A stretch of DNA of 64,000 nucleotides from Merdimonas sp963929015 (GCF_963929015.1 NZ_CAWVHE010000013.1:310001-374000), one strand, 5' to 3'; positions 45,232 through 52,765 are shown, numbered from the stretch's first letter. Notes: generated from the sequence alone by a model not told the origin. A program made the numbers and translations.

Positions 45232-47472
45232 TTACCTTTCCATCCCGAAGACCATTTCGTCATGTTCTTTCTCATTCTCTCTCTTTTCCACTTCATCTTT
45301 TAATGCTTTCTTTAGCGATGCCAAAGCCGAATCCACCCTCCTCTTCTGCAGGATCCGTTCCCGTATCCTCACGGAATGGAGCCGACGTCTTTCCCACATC
45401 CAATTTCTTTTCTCCAGTCTCTCCAAAGCTTTTTTTGCATATTCATGTCCCTGATCTGCCGCCAGTTTTAATAATTCAACTGCTTCTTTTATCTCTCCCA
45501 GATCCTTGCTTTTCATCTTGATCTTCGCTAATTGATACTGTGCGTTTGCATTTCCACTTTTTACTGATTTTTCGAGAAATTCTTTTGCCTTCTCTGTATT
45601 CTGTTCGACTCCCTGGCCTTTCAGGTTCATCATTCCCATGCGATACATCAAGTTGTCATCTTCAAATTCTTTCGCTTCTTTTTCAAACGCCCGGTAAGCT
45701 TCCCTGTAATACCGCTCATAAAATTCTCCTGCCCTTGTCTCAGCCTTTCCCTCTTCCAGCATTTTTGCAAGTTTGTATTTTGCATAGGGAAACTTTTTTC
45801 CCTTCCGATAGTATTCCGCTGCCGTTTCCATGTCCTGCTGAACGCCATGTCCATAATAGTAAATATTTCCAAGGGCATCCATTGCATAGATATTTTCCCT
45901 TTCAGCACTCTCTTTAAACCATCTGCGGGCTTCCTCATAATTCTGCTCAACTCCCTGTCCATAGTAGATCTGTTTCCCGATCCGATAGGGAAGATAGCTG
46001 CCTAGAAATTTCCCCTTTTCTTCTTCTCCCAGGGACCGATAGGTTTTCATAAAAATCTGGAATGCTTTCCGATAGTATTCATCTGCCTTGATCTTATCAA
46101 TCTCTACGCCTCTCCCATACTGGTAACAATTCCCAAGCTCATACAAAGCGACTGGATTTTCCCTTTCCCTTTCCAAAAGTTCCAGTGCCCTTTTGTAGTC
46201 TGGTTCTTTACTGAGAATAAGTTTTTTCGCTTTTTTGTATCCCCGAGACCACCAGTTAGTGTTCACTCCCGTATCATTCGGGATATCACCTTCCGCAAGA
46301 GAATCCTGGTCTGGAAAATCCGGATTCACATCCTGAATGTTCTCTTCTTCCGAAGGCATAGCTTCCACCTTATCATCCCGACTGTGGGAAACGTCTTCTC
46401 CCTGTTCCCGGAGTTCTTTGTCATATGTCTTCATTTCCTTTAAAATCTGATTCCCCAGCCTGGTAAACAGATCCGTCATCTTCGTTTTGGAATAACTCCT
46501 TCCGCTGTTTCCATAGGCCTGCTGATAAACGGAATCCTGACGATCCATCAATTCTTTCAATGTCTGATATTCTTCCGGATGATATGTTTTCAAATAGATT
46601 TCACTCAAAGCATCAATTTCCTTCCGGACCGACTCCATAACATTGTTGTTGTAATTCCACAAACTTCTTTTCACATCAGGCAGTGCCTCATATAGCTTTA
46701 AAAACTGGTCCCGCATTTCCGCATCCTTTGATAACTCTATTTCTTTTTTCTGTTTCAGGATGCTTTCCCTGATGATCGTGTTGATCTGAAGGTTGATGTC
46801 CCGGTCATTCATGATCTCATTCACTACCGTGCTTTTACACAATTCAATGCTTTTTTGCCGAAAACGCCCTACATACTCTTCCTTTTTCATCAAGTTTCCT
46901 GACGCATCCAAAACAGGCTTTTTGACCTTATGTCCATCTTCCATCACAGTTTGGTATTGGACATATTCTTTCTTTTTTCGCATGGGCTGTGTTTCTACTG
47001 TGGCCACATGGATATGGATGTTATCGGTGTTATAATGAATGGCTGCACTCCAAAGTCCATGCTCCAGTTCTTCCGCTTTTAACATTTTTTCTACCGCAGT
47101 TCTGGTGACTCCTTTCAGACGCTTTTCATCCAGGATATTTGCCGCACTGTCGTACAGGCCGTGTTCTTCCAGCCATCGGTTGTCAAACGATATGACCGTC
47201 TGCCACATAAGAGATCCATTATCTCGTGCAGAGACCATCTTGCTCTTTAACTCCTTTTTTTCTGCGTCATCCAACATGTCTTTATCCGCTGTAAAAAGAC
47301 CGGTTGTTTTTTCCGGATTCCCCATATAATCAGCATACAGGTTGTATTCCATGCTGTGTTCACTGCGAACGGCTTCCTCCCTGTCGATATAGTCAATGTA
47401 TTTTTGAAACTTCATTGCTCCTGGCCGACAAAATTTGGTCACAACCACTACACCTGCCTTGATGTTTTCCAT
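45232..47472 (-). CDS. MobP-type relaxase with Sel1-like repeats
   Basis: 746 residues. N-terminal relaxase of the Firmicutes MobP type: FCRPGAMKFQKYIDYIDREE near residue 14, and the metal His triad in HYNTDNIHIHV (H146, H153, H155). It should nick oriT and pilot the strand. Residues about 440-715 hold a run of Sel1-like helical repeats (ELGNCYQYGRGVEIDKIKA; ALGNIYYYGHGVQQDMETA; RMGMMNLKGQGVEQNTEKA), used for protein contacts. Start at 47472 with AGGAGGT in front. Two palindromes lie upstream. Confidence 0.88.
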   Translation of the reverse strand: MENIKAGVVVVTKFCRPGAMKFQKYIDYIDREEAVRSEHSMEYNLYADYMGNPEKTTGLFTADKDMLDDAEKKELKSKMVSARDNGSLMWQTVISFDNRWLEEHGLYDSAANILDEKRLKGVTRTAVEKMLKAEELEHGLWSAAIHYNTDNIHIHVATVETQPMRKKKEYVQYQTVMEDGHKVKKPVLDASGNLMKKEEYVGRFRQKSIELCKSTVVNEIMNDRDINLQINTIIRESILKQKKEIELSKDAEMRDQFLKLYEALPDVKRSLWNYNNNVMESVRKEIDALSEIYLKTYHPEEYQTLKELMDRQDSVYQQAYGNSGRSYSKTKMTDLFTRLGNQILKEMKTYDKELREQGEDVSHSRDDKVEAMPSEEENIQDVNPDFPDQDSLAEGDIPNDTGVNTNWWSRGYKKAKKLILSKEPDYKRALELLERERENPVALYELGNCYQYGRGVEIDKIKADEYYRKAFQIFMKTYRSLGEEEKGKFLGSYLPYRIGKQIYYGQGVEQNYEEARRWFKESAERENIYAMDALGNIYYYGHGVQQDMETAAEYYRKGKKFPYAKYKLAKMLEEGKAETRAGEFYERYYREAYRAFEKEAKEFEDDNLMYRMGMMNLKGQGVEQNTEKAKEFLEKSVKSGNANAQYQLAKIKMKSKDLGEIKEAVELLKLAADQGHEYAKKALERLEKRNWMWERRRLHSVRIRERILQKRRVDSALASLKKALKDEVEKRENEKEHDEMVFGMER

Positions 47473-47492
47473 TCCTACTCTTTTCACCTCCT

Positions 47493-47510
47493 GTGGTCAT
47501 GCGTGACCAC
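47493..47510. promoter_or_regulatory. palindromic operator next to the relaxase ribosome site
   Basis: GTGGTCATGCGTGACCAC; on the minus strand it is followed at once by AGGAGGT of the relaxase gene. Confidence 0.75.
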
Positions 47511-47538
47511 CCTTCCGGGTCGTGTATGTTGCTTCCAG

Positions 47539-47556
47539 GTGGTCACGCGTGACCAC
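47539..47556. promoter_or_regulatory. perfect palindromic operator before the relaxase
   Basis: GTGGTCACGCGTGACCAC, a perfect 18-bp palindrome in the gap between the relaxosome gene (47564) and the relaxase. Confidence 0.75.
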
Positions 47557-47563
47557 CCGCTCC

Positions 47564-47971
47564 CTAATCTTTTCCCTTGCTTTTCCGTTCATCACTTTTC
47601 TGTTTAAAATATCGGACCTTTTCCTTGATCCTTTCCTGTGATTCTTTGATCACTGGAGATGGAACAAACTCTACAGGAATGCAGATCTGTAGCTGTTCTT
47701 TATGCAGGATCGTATTCATTGCGTCCAGGAGTATCATTGAATTTTGCTCTGCCGTCTGAACTCCCCAACGGATCCTTTCCTTAGGCAGATAATTCTCTTC
47801 CAGTTCTTTCCTTACCGCTTGAGCAATCCGTTTTTCCTGACTCTCCTGGGTTTGGCTGATCAGATAATTGATCACCTGACTTCCGGACGAAAAACCAAGT
47901 TGGACTTTTAGTTCATCCACTTTCTTAAGATTTTCTTCCTCTATGTAAAAAATTTTTTGTTTCCTACTCAT
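47564..47971 (-). CDS. relaxosome-type accessory protein
   Basis: About 135 residues from the ATG at 47971, which overlaps the end of the preceding gene by 8 bases (translational coupling). MSRKQKIFYIEEENLKKVDE then QLGFSSGSQVINYLISQTQ resembles a ribbon-helix-helix followed by a helix-rich tail with many Lys and Glu. Position between the RHH gene and the relaxase suggests a nicking-complex or regulatory protein. No specific family recognised. Confidence 0.6.
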   Translation of the reverse strand: MSRKQKIFYIEEENLKKVDELKVQLGFSSGSQVINYLISQTQESQEKRIAQAVRKELEENYLPKERIRWGVQTAEQNSMILLDAMNTILHKEQLQICIPVEFVPSPVIKESQERIKEKVRYFKQKSDERKSKGKD

Positions 47972-48269
47972 ACTCTGTATCTCTTCCTTCCGAACTTTCC
48001 AAAGATTCTTGTGCATCCAGTTTCTTTTCAAGCCTCTCAAGCAATAGCGTATTCTCTGCAATGATATCATTTGCCTGTTCCATACGGTCTGCCAATACGG
48101 ACACCAGATTCCGATACTTTTCATCCAGATGGACCAGTTCGTCCATCTCTGCAATCCGCGACAAATATCTCCGAAGATACTCCTCCCTGCTGATCTTATT
48201 CTTTTTCGCAAGATAGTCCAGCTTCGCAACGATCACAGGATCCAGATTTCTAATAGATATATCAGCCAT
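47964..48269 (-). CDS. ribbon-helix-helix relaxosome protein (MobC-like)
   Basis: 101 residues. ADISIRNLDPVIVAKLDYLAKK and KISREEYLRRYL are a typical ribbon-helix-helix; the rest is helical and acidic. RHH proteins of this kind help relaxases bind oriT or repress the mob operon. GAAAGGAG ribosome site. First gene of the mobilization operon, with a palindrome 117 bases upstream. Confidence 0.72.
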   Translation of the reverse strand: MADISIRNLDPVIVAKLDYLAKKNKISREEYLRRYLSRIAEMDELVHLDEKYRNLVSVLADRMEQANDIIAENTLLLERLEKKLDAQESLESSEGRDTEYE

Positions 48270-48385
48270 TCAAATTCTCCTTTCAAAACATGATTCGATC
48301 AGGGCATCAGAAAATTCACTCATGACCTCCTCTGGCTCTCCACCTTGTCATCCTCTTGCTGCGTCTTACTCCCTCCGAAAGCAAG

Positions 48386-48403
48386 GTGGTCACGCATGAC
48401 CTC
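48386..48403. promoter_or_regulatory. palindromic operator upstream of the mobilization operon
   Basis: GTGGTCACGCATGACCTC, a slightly degenerate copy of the shared motif; a half-site (TCATGACCTCC) is at about 48319. Confidence 0.65.
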
Positions 48404-48458
48404 CTTTCTCTCTTTCGTTTCTGACTTAACTTTAATACATCCCACATAAAAACTCAAT

Positions 48459-48522
48459 AACAATAATTTATTATTGTTCGATTTTTGCTATGATAGCAGA
48501 ATGCTATTATTTTGCAAAAATC
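48459..48522. repeat. nested inverted repeats, candidate oriT
   Basis: A 20-bp perfect palindrome (48459-48478) is followed by GATTTTTGC/GCAAAAATC arms (48480-48522), which enclose ATAGCA/TGCTAT. It lies upstream of the relaxosome/relaxase genes, the usual place for an origin of transfer. Confidence 0.45.
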
Positions 48523-48525
48523 TGA

Positions 48526-48597
48526 GAGCATAGGAACCCCAGGCTTTGCCTGGGCATCAACGAAGTTGATGTCAGTTCCGTCTTATGCTCTTTTTTT
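48526..48597 (+). ncRNA. candidate small RNA with a three-way-junction terminator
   Basis: Outer stem GAGCATA/TATGCTC, extended by GGAAC/GTTCC, encloses two hairpins, CCCAGGC-TTT-GCCTGGG (48538-48554) and CATCAAC-GAA-GTTGATG (48555-48571). Seven T follow (48591-48597). No gene on the plus strand leads into it, so it may end a short RNA that begins near 48500. No match to a known RNA family is claimed. Confidence 0.45.
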
Positions 48598-48943
48598 CTC
48601 CTGCCGAAACTTTTAAATTTCCTGCAAAAAAAAAGATACCGGAAGGTCTCAATAAAAAGAAAAATTCTTAGATTTTAATGTGGATGCCATACGAAATAAT
48701 TGGATAGCTGTTTTTTGCGAAAAAATAAGAGCCCGGTCTTTCAAAGGCCTGGCTCTTGGTGCAAAAACATGTGGAACGACAGTTTCTTTATTAAACTAAC
48801 ACTCTTCTCCTTTCTTATACCAACGTACATGCTGTTTGGCATAGGCGGCTCAATATAACTTCAAAGCATGACAGGGTTATTTTTGATCACTGTTTAACTT
48901 TTTCCATCGTTCCGGAAAAGCTTCTGCATACCATTTTAGAAAA

Positions 48944-49166
48944 ATCAAAACCTGTTTAGGAATGAGAAGTCCGAATACGATAGTAAGAATGTATCAGGGA
49001 GTTATGTTTTAAAGCAGACAAGGGCGACAGCAAAGGATGCTGCCGCCGCACACCATTATATCACAAAGAGAATGTCAAGGTCAGGTAGTATTCCCTGCGG
49101 GAATCTCCACCTTACCCTTGACATTCCTTTCGGGGTGAAGTGTTACCAATCATTGACACCTATACA
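48944..49166 (+). mobile_element. remnant of the first IS, inverted copy
   Basis: About 223 bases that match, in reverse orientation, the left end of the IS at 30199 (IS end, hairpin and the last transposase codons), with small differences. Its outer end (CCTATACA) is at 49166. No 25-bp target repeat flanks it, so the rest of this copy was lost. Confidence 0.85.
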
Positions 49167-49270
49167 ATCATTGTTTCATTCATCCGATCCACCACCTTGA
49201 TTTATTTTGATTCCCGTGATATTCTTTTTGTGTGGGGAGCGGTGGCAAGCCCGCCCTCCTCAGTTGCCTT

Positions 49271-49429
49271 TTAACCTTGTAAATCTTCCTTCAGGTCGTT
49301 TAACATCTCGTCAAGTTTCTTGTCCGTTTCCTCTTTTGTGTCTTCTTCTTTTGCACTTTCAAGCCCTCTGATAATCTGTTTTAACCAGCTCTTGAACTGT
49401 AAATCCGTCATTCCCATTTCTGTTATCAT
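49271..49429 (-). CDS. 52-residue helical protein
   Basis: Opens with MITEMGMTDLQFKSWLKQII and continues as a Lys/Glu-rich helix (LDEMLNDLKEDLQG). AAAGGA ribosome site. Small proteins of this look are common in clostridial mobile elements; role unknown. Driven by the strong promoter at 49482-49510, in which an operator sits in the spacer. Confidence 0.65.
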   Translation of the reverse strand: MITEMGMTDLQFKSWLKQIIRGLESAKEEDTKEETDKKLDEMLNDLKEDLQG

Positions 49430-49481
49430 ATCCTTTCACCTCACTTATTTTGTTAAAGCCTTGCCTTCTTTAACTGTATTT

Positions 49482-49510
49482 ATTATACTCTAATATTAGA
49501 ATATTGTCAA
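49482..49510 (-). promoter_or_regulatory. consensus promoter with operator in the spacer
   Basis: Minus-strand TTGACA, 17-base spacer, TATAAT. The spacer contains CTAATATTAG, part of a CTCTAATNTTAGAG-type palindrome also seen in the 49841 promoter. Confidence 0.8.
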
Positions 49511-49517
49511 TGCGTTT

Positions 49518-49745
49518 TCAATAATATTTTATGATTTCTTCATTTGTCGGAACTACTTCTATGATATCTCCCGGCTGCATTTTGCACATGATACATATTT
49601 TATTTAGTGTTTCAAGTGTTATACTTTTCCCGGCTTTAATGTTTTGCGCTGTCTGTGCAGGCAAAAGTTTTTCTTTCTGTATGCGTGTCTGATTATACCC
49701 ATGCTTTTTTAATTCATCAAAAACATCTATTTTATACTTAATCAA
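49518..49745 (-). CDS. XRE-family repressor-like protein
   Basis: About 75 residues from a TTG at 49745, which has AGGGAG 10 bases before it. LKKHGYNQTRIQKEKLLPAQ then TAQNIKAGKSITLETLNKIC is a Cro/CI-type helix-turn-helix, followed by MCKMQPGDIIEVVP, typical of short DUF-type XRE proteins. The nearby CTCTAATNTTAGAG palindromes are good candidates for its operators. Confidence 0.75.
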   Translation of the reverse strand: MIKYKIDVFDELKKHGYNQTRIQKEKLLPAQTAQNIKAGKSITLETLNKICIMCKMQPGDIIEVVPTNEEIIKYY

Positions 49746-49777
49746 TCCGCATCGCTCCCTTCTGTTTTTATATATGT

Positions 49778-49806
49778 AGGATAGCATTTACAGCTGGAAA
49801 AGTCAA
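49778..49806 (-). promoter_or_regulatory. promoter of the XRE gene
   Basis: TTGACT, 17-base spacer, TATCCT on the minus strand; a TATTCTAATTTTTGAATA palindrome lies just upstream (about 49816-49833). Confidence 0.6.
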
Positions 49807-49840
49807 TCAAGAAAATATTCTAATTTTTGAATATAATACG

Positions 49841-49869
49841 TTGACATTTCTCTAATTTTAGAGTATTAT
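49841..49869 (+). promoter_or_regulatory. divergent promoter with operator in the spacer
   Basis: TTGACA, 17-base spacer with CTCTAATTTTAGAG, TATTAT. It leads to the small membrane peptide gene and likely shares control with the 49482 promoter. Confidence 0.75.
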
Positions 49870-49899
49870 AATATTAGAAACTTAAATCAACAATAAAAA

Positions 49900-49934
49900 G
49901 CCGCCGGGAAAGCCTGAGAAACTACACCGGCGGC
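49900..49934 (+). promoter_or_regulatory. GC-rich leader hairpin
   Basis: GCCGCCGG and CCGGCGGC arms with a 19-base loop in the 5' leader of the peptide gene. It could affect RNA stability or translation. Confidence 0.45.
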
Positions 49935-49964
49935 ACCAATCAGAAATGAAAGGATGGTTTTATT

Positions 49965-50087
49965 ATGACAGAAAAGAGAGACATTGTAAAGAGAAGGGGT
50001 AAAATGTTTGAAGAGATTTTTCTCGGACTGACTCCTTTTCTTGGAATATTCATTATGATCATACACTGGATATTCTTTGGATATTAG
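49965..50087 (+). CDS. 40-residue membrane peptide
   Basis: Charged start MTEKRDIVKRRGK, then a long hydrophobic helix (IFLGLTPFLGIFIMIIHWIF). GAAAGGATG site before the ATG. The shape is like a type I toxin or a small membrane modulator, but no match is claimed. Confidence 0.5.
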   Translation: MTEKRDIVKRRGKMFEEIFLGLTPFLGIFIMIIHWIFFGY

Positions 50088-50108
50088 TGGATCTGCGAAA
50101 GCTTAGGC

Positions 50109-50372
50109 ATGCAATCCTGGCAATCAACCGGAATGATGAGCGTTAGCGGAGCGTGGTCATCATGGAGGGCGATAGGATCCGAAGGATCAGGGCATTGCAC
50201 CAGAATTGGTCTCATGATAAAATTAAAAGAAGGTAACTATACTTATTATGGTTTTTCTGGTATGCTGCCGGATCACCATATAGGAAAAATCAATAAAGTA
50301 GTGGCGTTTGAAAAAGGCAATACACTCTGGGGAGATATATGCGCCGGAAGAAATCAAGCGGTAGCCTATTGA
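50109..50372 (+). CDS. open frame of 87 residues, doubtful
   Basis: Encodes a stretch with many Gly, Ser and Trp, then LKEGNYTYYGFSGMLPDHH. No clear ribosome site and no family recognised. It lies before a terminator, so it could be the end of a transcript from 49841. Confidence 0.25.
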   Translation: MQSWQSTGMMSVSGAWSSWRAIGSEGSGHCTRIGLMIKLKEGNYTYYGFSGMLPDHHIGKINKVVAFEKGNTLWGDICAGRNQAVAY

Positions 50373-50423
50373 AGGGAAGGAAGCTGCACAAGAGGAATTA
50401 AAATATATTATGGCACCATAACT

Positions 50424-50448
50424 AGACCAGCACCTTGTGTGTTGGTCT
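50424..50448 (+). terminator. terminator
   Basis: Stem of AGACCAGCAC with GTGTTGGTCT-like pairing, then TTTTAA. Ends the plus-strand transcripts that start at 49841. Confidence 0.7.
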
Positions 50449-50574
50449 TTTAACATTATATCTTTAACAAAGATTATCGAGCTGTAAGATACTCTTTGAC
50501 TCGAGGGCCTTTTATTATGGCAAAACAAAAGAAACTAATAGATAGAAAAACGTATAAAATTTACTATTTTATTG

Positions 50575-50603
50575 TTGACATACCACGCAATGCGTGGTAT
50601 TAT
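50575..50603 (+). promoter_or_regulatory. promoter with a 21-bp palindromic operator
   Basis: TTGACA at 50575, 17-base spacer, TATTAT at 50598. A palindrome with arms ATACCACGCA and TGCGTGGTAT (50580-50600) fills the spacer; binding there would block transcription. Confidence 0.8.
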
Positions 50604-50643
50604 AATATCAACAGATAGATAATATACCTAGGAGGTAGTAAAT

Positions 50644-50937
50644 ATGAAAAAACAATTCGAAAACAAAGAAGCATTTAACAGATGGATCATGAATTTCAAA
50701 AAAGCATATCAGGAAAAACACGGAGACACATTGTTCGATCAGCTCATGGCTCCTGAATTAACGGATGACGATTATATCAACGGACTAATCGCTGACGGAT
50801 ATACAGATCTCGATGATCTGGTTGCCGATGGACATGCTTACCAGATTGGGGAGCACAAAAACAACGGTTGGTTTTACCGCGACGAAATCGATAAATATTT
50901 TTCGAACATTCCTGAAGACAGGATTCGCGAAAGATAA
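50644..50937 (+). CDS. 97-residue protein of unknown function
   Basis: Acidic; MKKQFENKEAFNRWIMNFKK then several Asp-rich helices (ELTDDDYINGLIADG) and a basic end. TAGGAGG site. Unrecognised. First of four genes in one plus-strand operon; the next starts 19 bases later. Confidence 0.6.
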   Translation: MKKQFENKEAFNRWIMNFKKAYQEKHGDTLFDQLMAPELTDDDYINGLIADGYTDLDDLVADGHAYQIGEHKNNGWFYRDEIDKYFSNIPEDRIRER

Positions 50938-50956
50938 GAGAAGGAGGTTAATAAAA

Positions 50957-51448
50957 GTGAGCGAAATCAGAGAAATTAGAGAAAAAACCGGCATGAGCCG
51001 CGCAGAATTTTCCAGAGCCTATGGTATTCCTGTTAGAACCCTGGAGGACTGGGAGGCGGAAAAACGGAAGTGTCCAGATTATGTAACGAAGCTATTACGC
51101 AGGGTCACGAGTGAGGATGCGGAGAATGCTGCGGCGTTTAAACTGTACGCCAACAACGAGCTGATGAGGGAGCTGGGGGCCTGCTATAAAGAGCTCTTAA
51201 AGATTATGAACCATAATCAGTTTAACGGCCGCGAGCCGCACAACCCCTATCCAAACGCTGATATATTTCCTACAAAGTATTTTTCGATGATTTTACCCCG
51301 GGCGATGAGCATCGGAATCCCGGACAGCCTGAATGAGCGAATCGGTGTCCTGATGGATTTCGTGGATCCGGAAGACTGGGCCGACTCGATGAGCCGTCCC
51401 TGCCCGGCTGAAGCAAGAATGTTTTTTGATATAGGTATGATGCTATAA
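50957..51448 (+). CDS. HTH-domain protein, about 163 residues
   Basis: GTG start with AAGGAGG just before it. Residues about 3-35 (IREKTGMSRAEFSRAYGIPV; RTLEDWEAEKR) form an XRE-like helix-turn-helix of the kind seen in antitoxins and phage repressors. The rest (about 45-163) is helical with a FPTKYFSMILPRAMSIG segment that I do not recognise. A candidate for binding the 21-bp palindrome of its own operon. Confidence 0.65.
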   Translation: MSEIREIREKTGMSRAEFSRAYGIPVRTLEDWEAEKRKCPDYVTKLLRRVTSEDAENAAAFKLYANNELMRELGACYKELLKIMNHNQFNGREPHNPYPNADIFPTKYFSMILPRAMSIGIPDSLNERIGVLMDFVDPEDWADSMSRPCPAEARMFFDIGMML

Positions 51449-51502
51449 AAAGATAAAACCTAATTTTAAAAATAAAAAGAAATAAACAAAGAGAGAACGG
51501 AA

Positions 51503-51859
51503 ATGAAAAATATAAATGTTGTAAACTATAAAGGAACACAGTACAGCGGAGCGTGGAACGGGAAAGCTTATTCAAGCAAGATAGATGGTCATGATGATCT
51601 TCACAGAATCTACATTGACAACGACCCGGTGCACATCACAGACGAAGAACTGAAAAGACTGCAGGCTGATGACATGGACAGACAGGAAAGAATTGCAAAA
51701 AACAAGGTGAATGATTTCTTTAGCTGGTTAGAAGAACAATCAGAAGAGACAAAAAAACAGATGTTTATGCAGGCCCTTGACATGATGGCAGAGAATTCAA
51801 AAAGGTCAAAAACAAGCGATTCCATAAACACATTAAGAGGATATTTCTATAATAATTAA
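51503..51859 (+). CDS. 118-residue protein of unknown function
   Basis: N-terminal strand-rich part (NVVNYKGTQYSGAWNGKAYS) and a long acidic/basic helical C-terminal part. GAGAGAACGG ribosome site. No family recognised. Third gene of the operon. Confidence 0.55.
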   Translation: MKNINVVNYKGTQYSGAWNGKAYSSKIDGHDDLHRIYIDNDPVHITDEELKRLQADDMDRQERIAKNKVNDFFSWLEEQSEETKKQMFMQALDMMAENSKRSKTSDSINTLRGYFYNN

Positions 51860-51873
51860 AAAGGAGCGGGAAA

Positions 51874-52293
51874 ATGGAAGTAGAAATTTTTTACAACGGT
51901 CAGAACGTATCTGACGATTATTACGAACACGAAGGAGAATACTTTGATATTGTGCGGAGAGTTCTCTTCAGGACAGAGAAAAAGGAGTTGTGTGTGTTAA
52001 GCGAAAAATTTGGAGAAGGGATCATGTTCGATCCGCGATTTCGGATAATTATCGCGCAGGAGCATGGGAGCTGGGATGCCATAACAGATTTTCGCAACAC
52101 GCTCGAGAGGACTGTGAGATTTGAGTTTATAATCAACGATGAAAGGTTTGAAGGCGGAAAGCTAATATTTTCAATCGTACCAGACCATGTCGAGATTGAA
52201 AGCGAAGGGGACGATGATAAAGAAGCAACTATTACTCTGATTTGCAAGAAGAAAGAGTTTGTTATCTCTCTTGTTCCGGACGAAAAAGAATAG
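51874..52293 (+). CDS. 139-residue protein of unknown function
   Basis: Strand-rich, acidic (EVEIFYNGQNVSDDYYEHEG; then repeated charge patterns to the end). AAAGGAGCGG site 15 bases after the previous gene. Unrecognised. The last gene of the operon; its stop lies in a 24-bp palindrome. Confidence 0.55.
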   Translation: MEVEIFYNGQNVSDDYYEHEGEYFDIVRRVLFRTEKKELCVLSEKFGEGIMFDPRFRIIIAQEHGSWDAITDFRNTLERTVRFEFIINDERFEGGKLIFSIVPDHVEIESEGDDDKEATITLICKKKEFVISLVPDEKE

Positions 52294-52312
52294 AGAGGAT
52301 ATCCTCTCTATT
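52289..52312. terminator. perfect 24-bp palindrome at the operon end
   Basis: Arms AATAGAGAGGAT/ATCCTCTCTATT; includes the stop codon of the preceding gene. No T-run; may act with processing or as a protein site. Confidence 0.55.
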
Positions 52313-52340
52313 CAAATACCCCACAATTAGAATAATCACT

Positions 52341-52405
52341 ATTTTTACATTCCAATATGTATCTACTTAAGTAATTAAAAATGATTATTTTTACATTCCA
52401 ATGTG
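52341..52405. repeat. 46-bp spaced direct repeat
   Basis: ATTTTTACATTCCAATRTG occurs at 52341-52359 and 52387-52405. Could be iterons or a protein site; the nearest gene is a decayed small frame. Confidence 0.45.
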
Positions 52406-52442
52406 GAGTCGCTAAAAATATTATAAACAAGAAGGTGAAAAA

Positions 52443-52560
52443 ATGCAAGTGAAAAGAAATCCATCTACGGCACACTCACAGACGAGCAAAAAAATGACAT
52501 CATCGAAGTGGATGGAAAAAATACATAAGAGCCATCTACGAGGCAAATCGCAAATAAAAA
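52443..52560 (+). pseudogene. decayed small gene
   Basis: One frame reads KKSIYGTLTDEQKNDIIEVDG then stops; another continues as RAIYEANRK. Both are plausible protein, so a short gene seems to have been broken by a frame change. The 5' GAAGGTG ribosome site remains. Confidence 0.35.
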
Positions 52561-52562
52561 TC

Positions 52563-52593
52563 ACCCCGGAGCCGTAAAGCCCCGGGGTATTTT
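52563..52593 (+). terminator. terminator
   Basis: ACCCCGG/CCGGGGT stem with 12-base loop followed by ATTTTT. Confidence 0.75.
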
Positions 52594-52692
52594 TACGCTC
52601 CGATTCCGATTGCTCGGTAATCTAACAAGGTGTCGTCCTTTGAGTAGGCCTCACACCGTCCAATATAGTCTGTCCCAGAATCCGGCATACAT

Positions 52693-52765
52693 AAATGAAG
52701 CGAGCCTGTAAAGAAGAATCCTATTTACAGACTTTTCTTCACAGGCTTCATTTTTCTTTTTTATC
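52693..52765 (+). terminator. long hairpin with T-run, possible RNA terminator
   Basis: AAATGAAG/CTTCATTT, CCTGT/ACAGG and AAGAA/TTCTT pair in turn, followed by T-rich TTCTTTTTT. It may terminate a plus-strand RNA. The stretch 52770-53070 holds no gene that I can see. Confidence 0.5.

Noticed and set aside
42641..48403. CRISPR array from the repeated palindromes
   Set aside because: The copies are 40 to 3000 bases apart in non-regular positions at gene starts, with no spacers; no CRISPR array was seen in the window.
48526..48597. Riboswitch or T-box
   Set aside because: No known aptamer core or T-box sequence could be recognised and no gene follows on the same strand.
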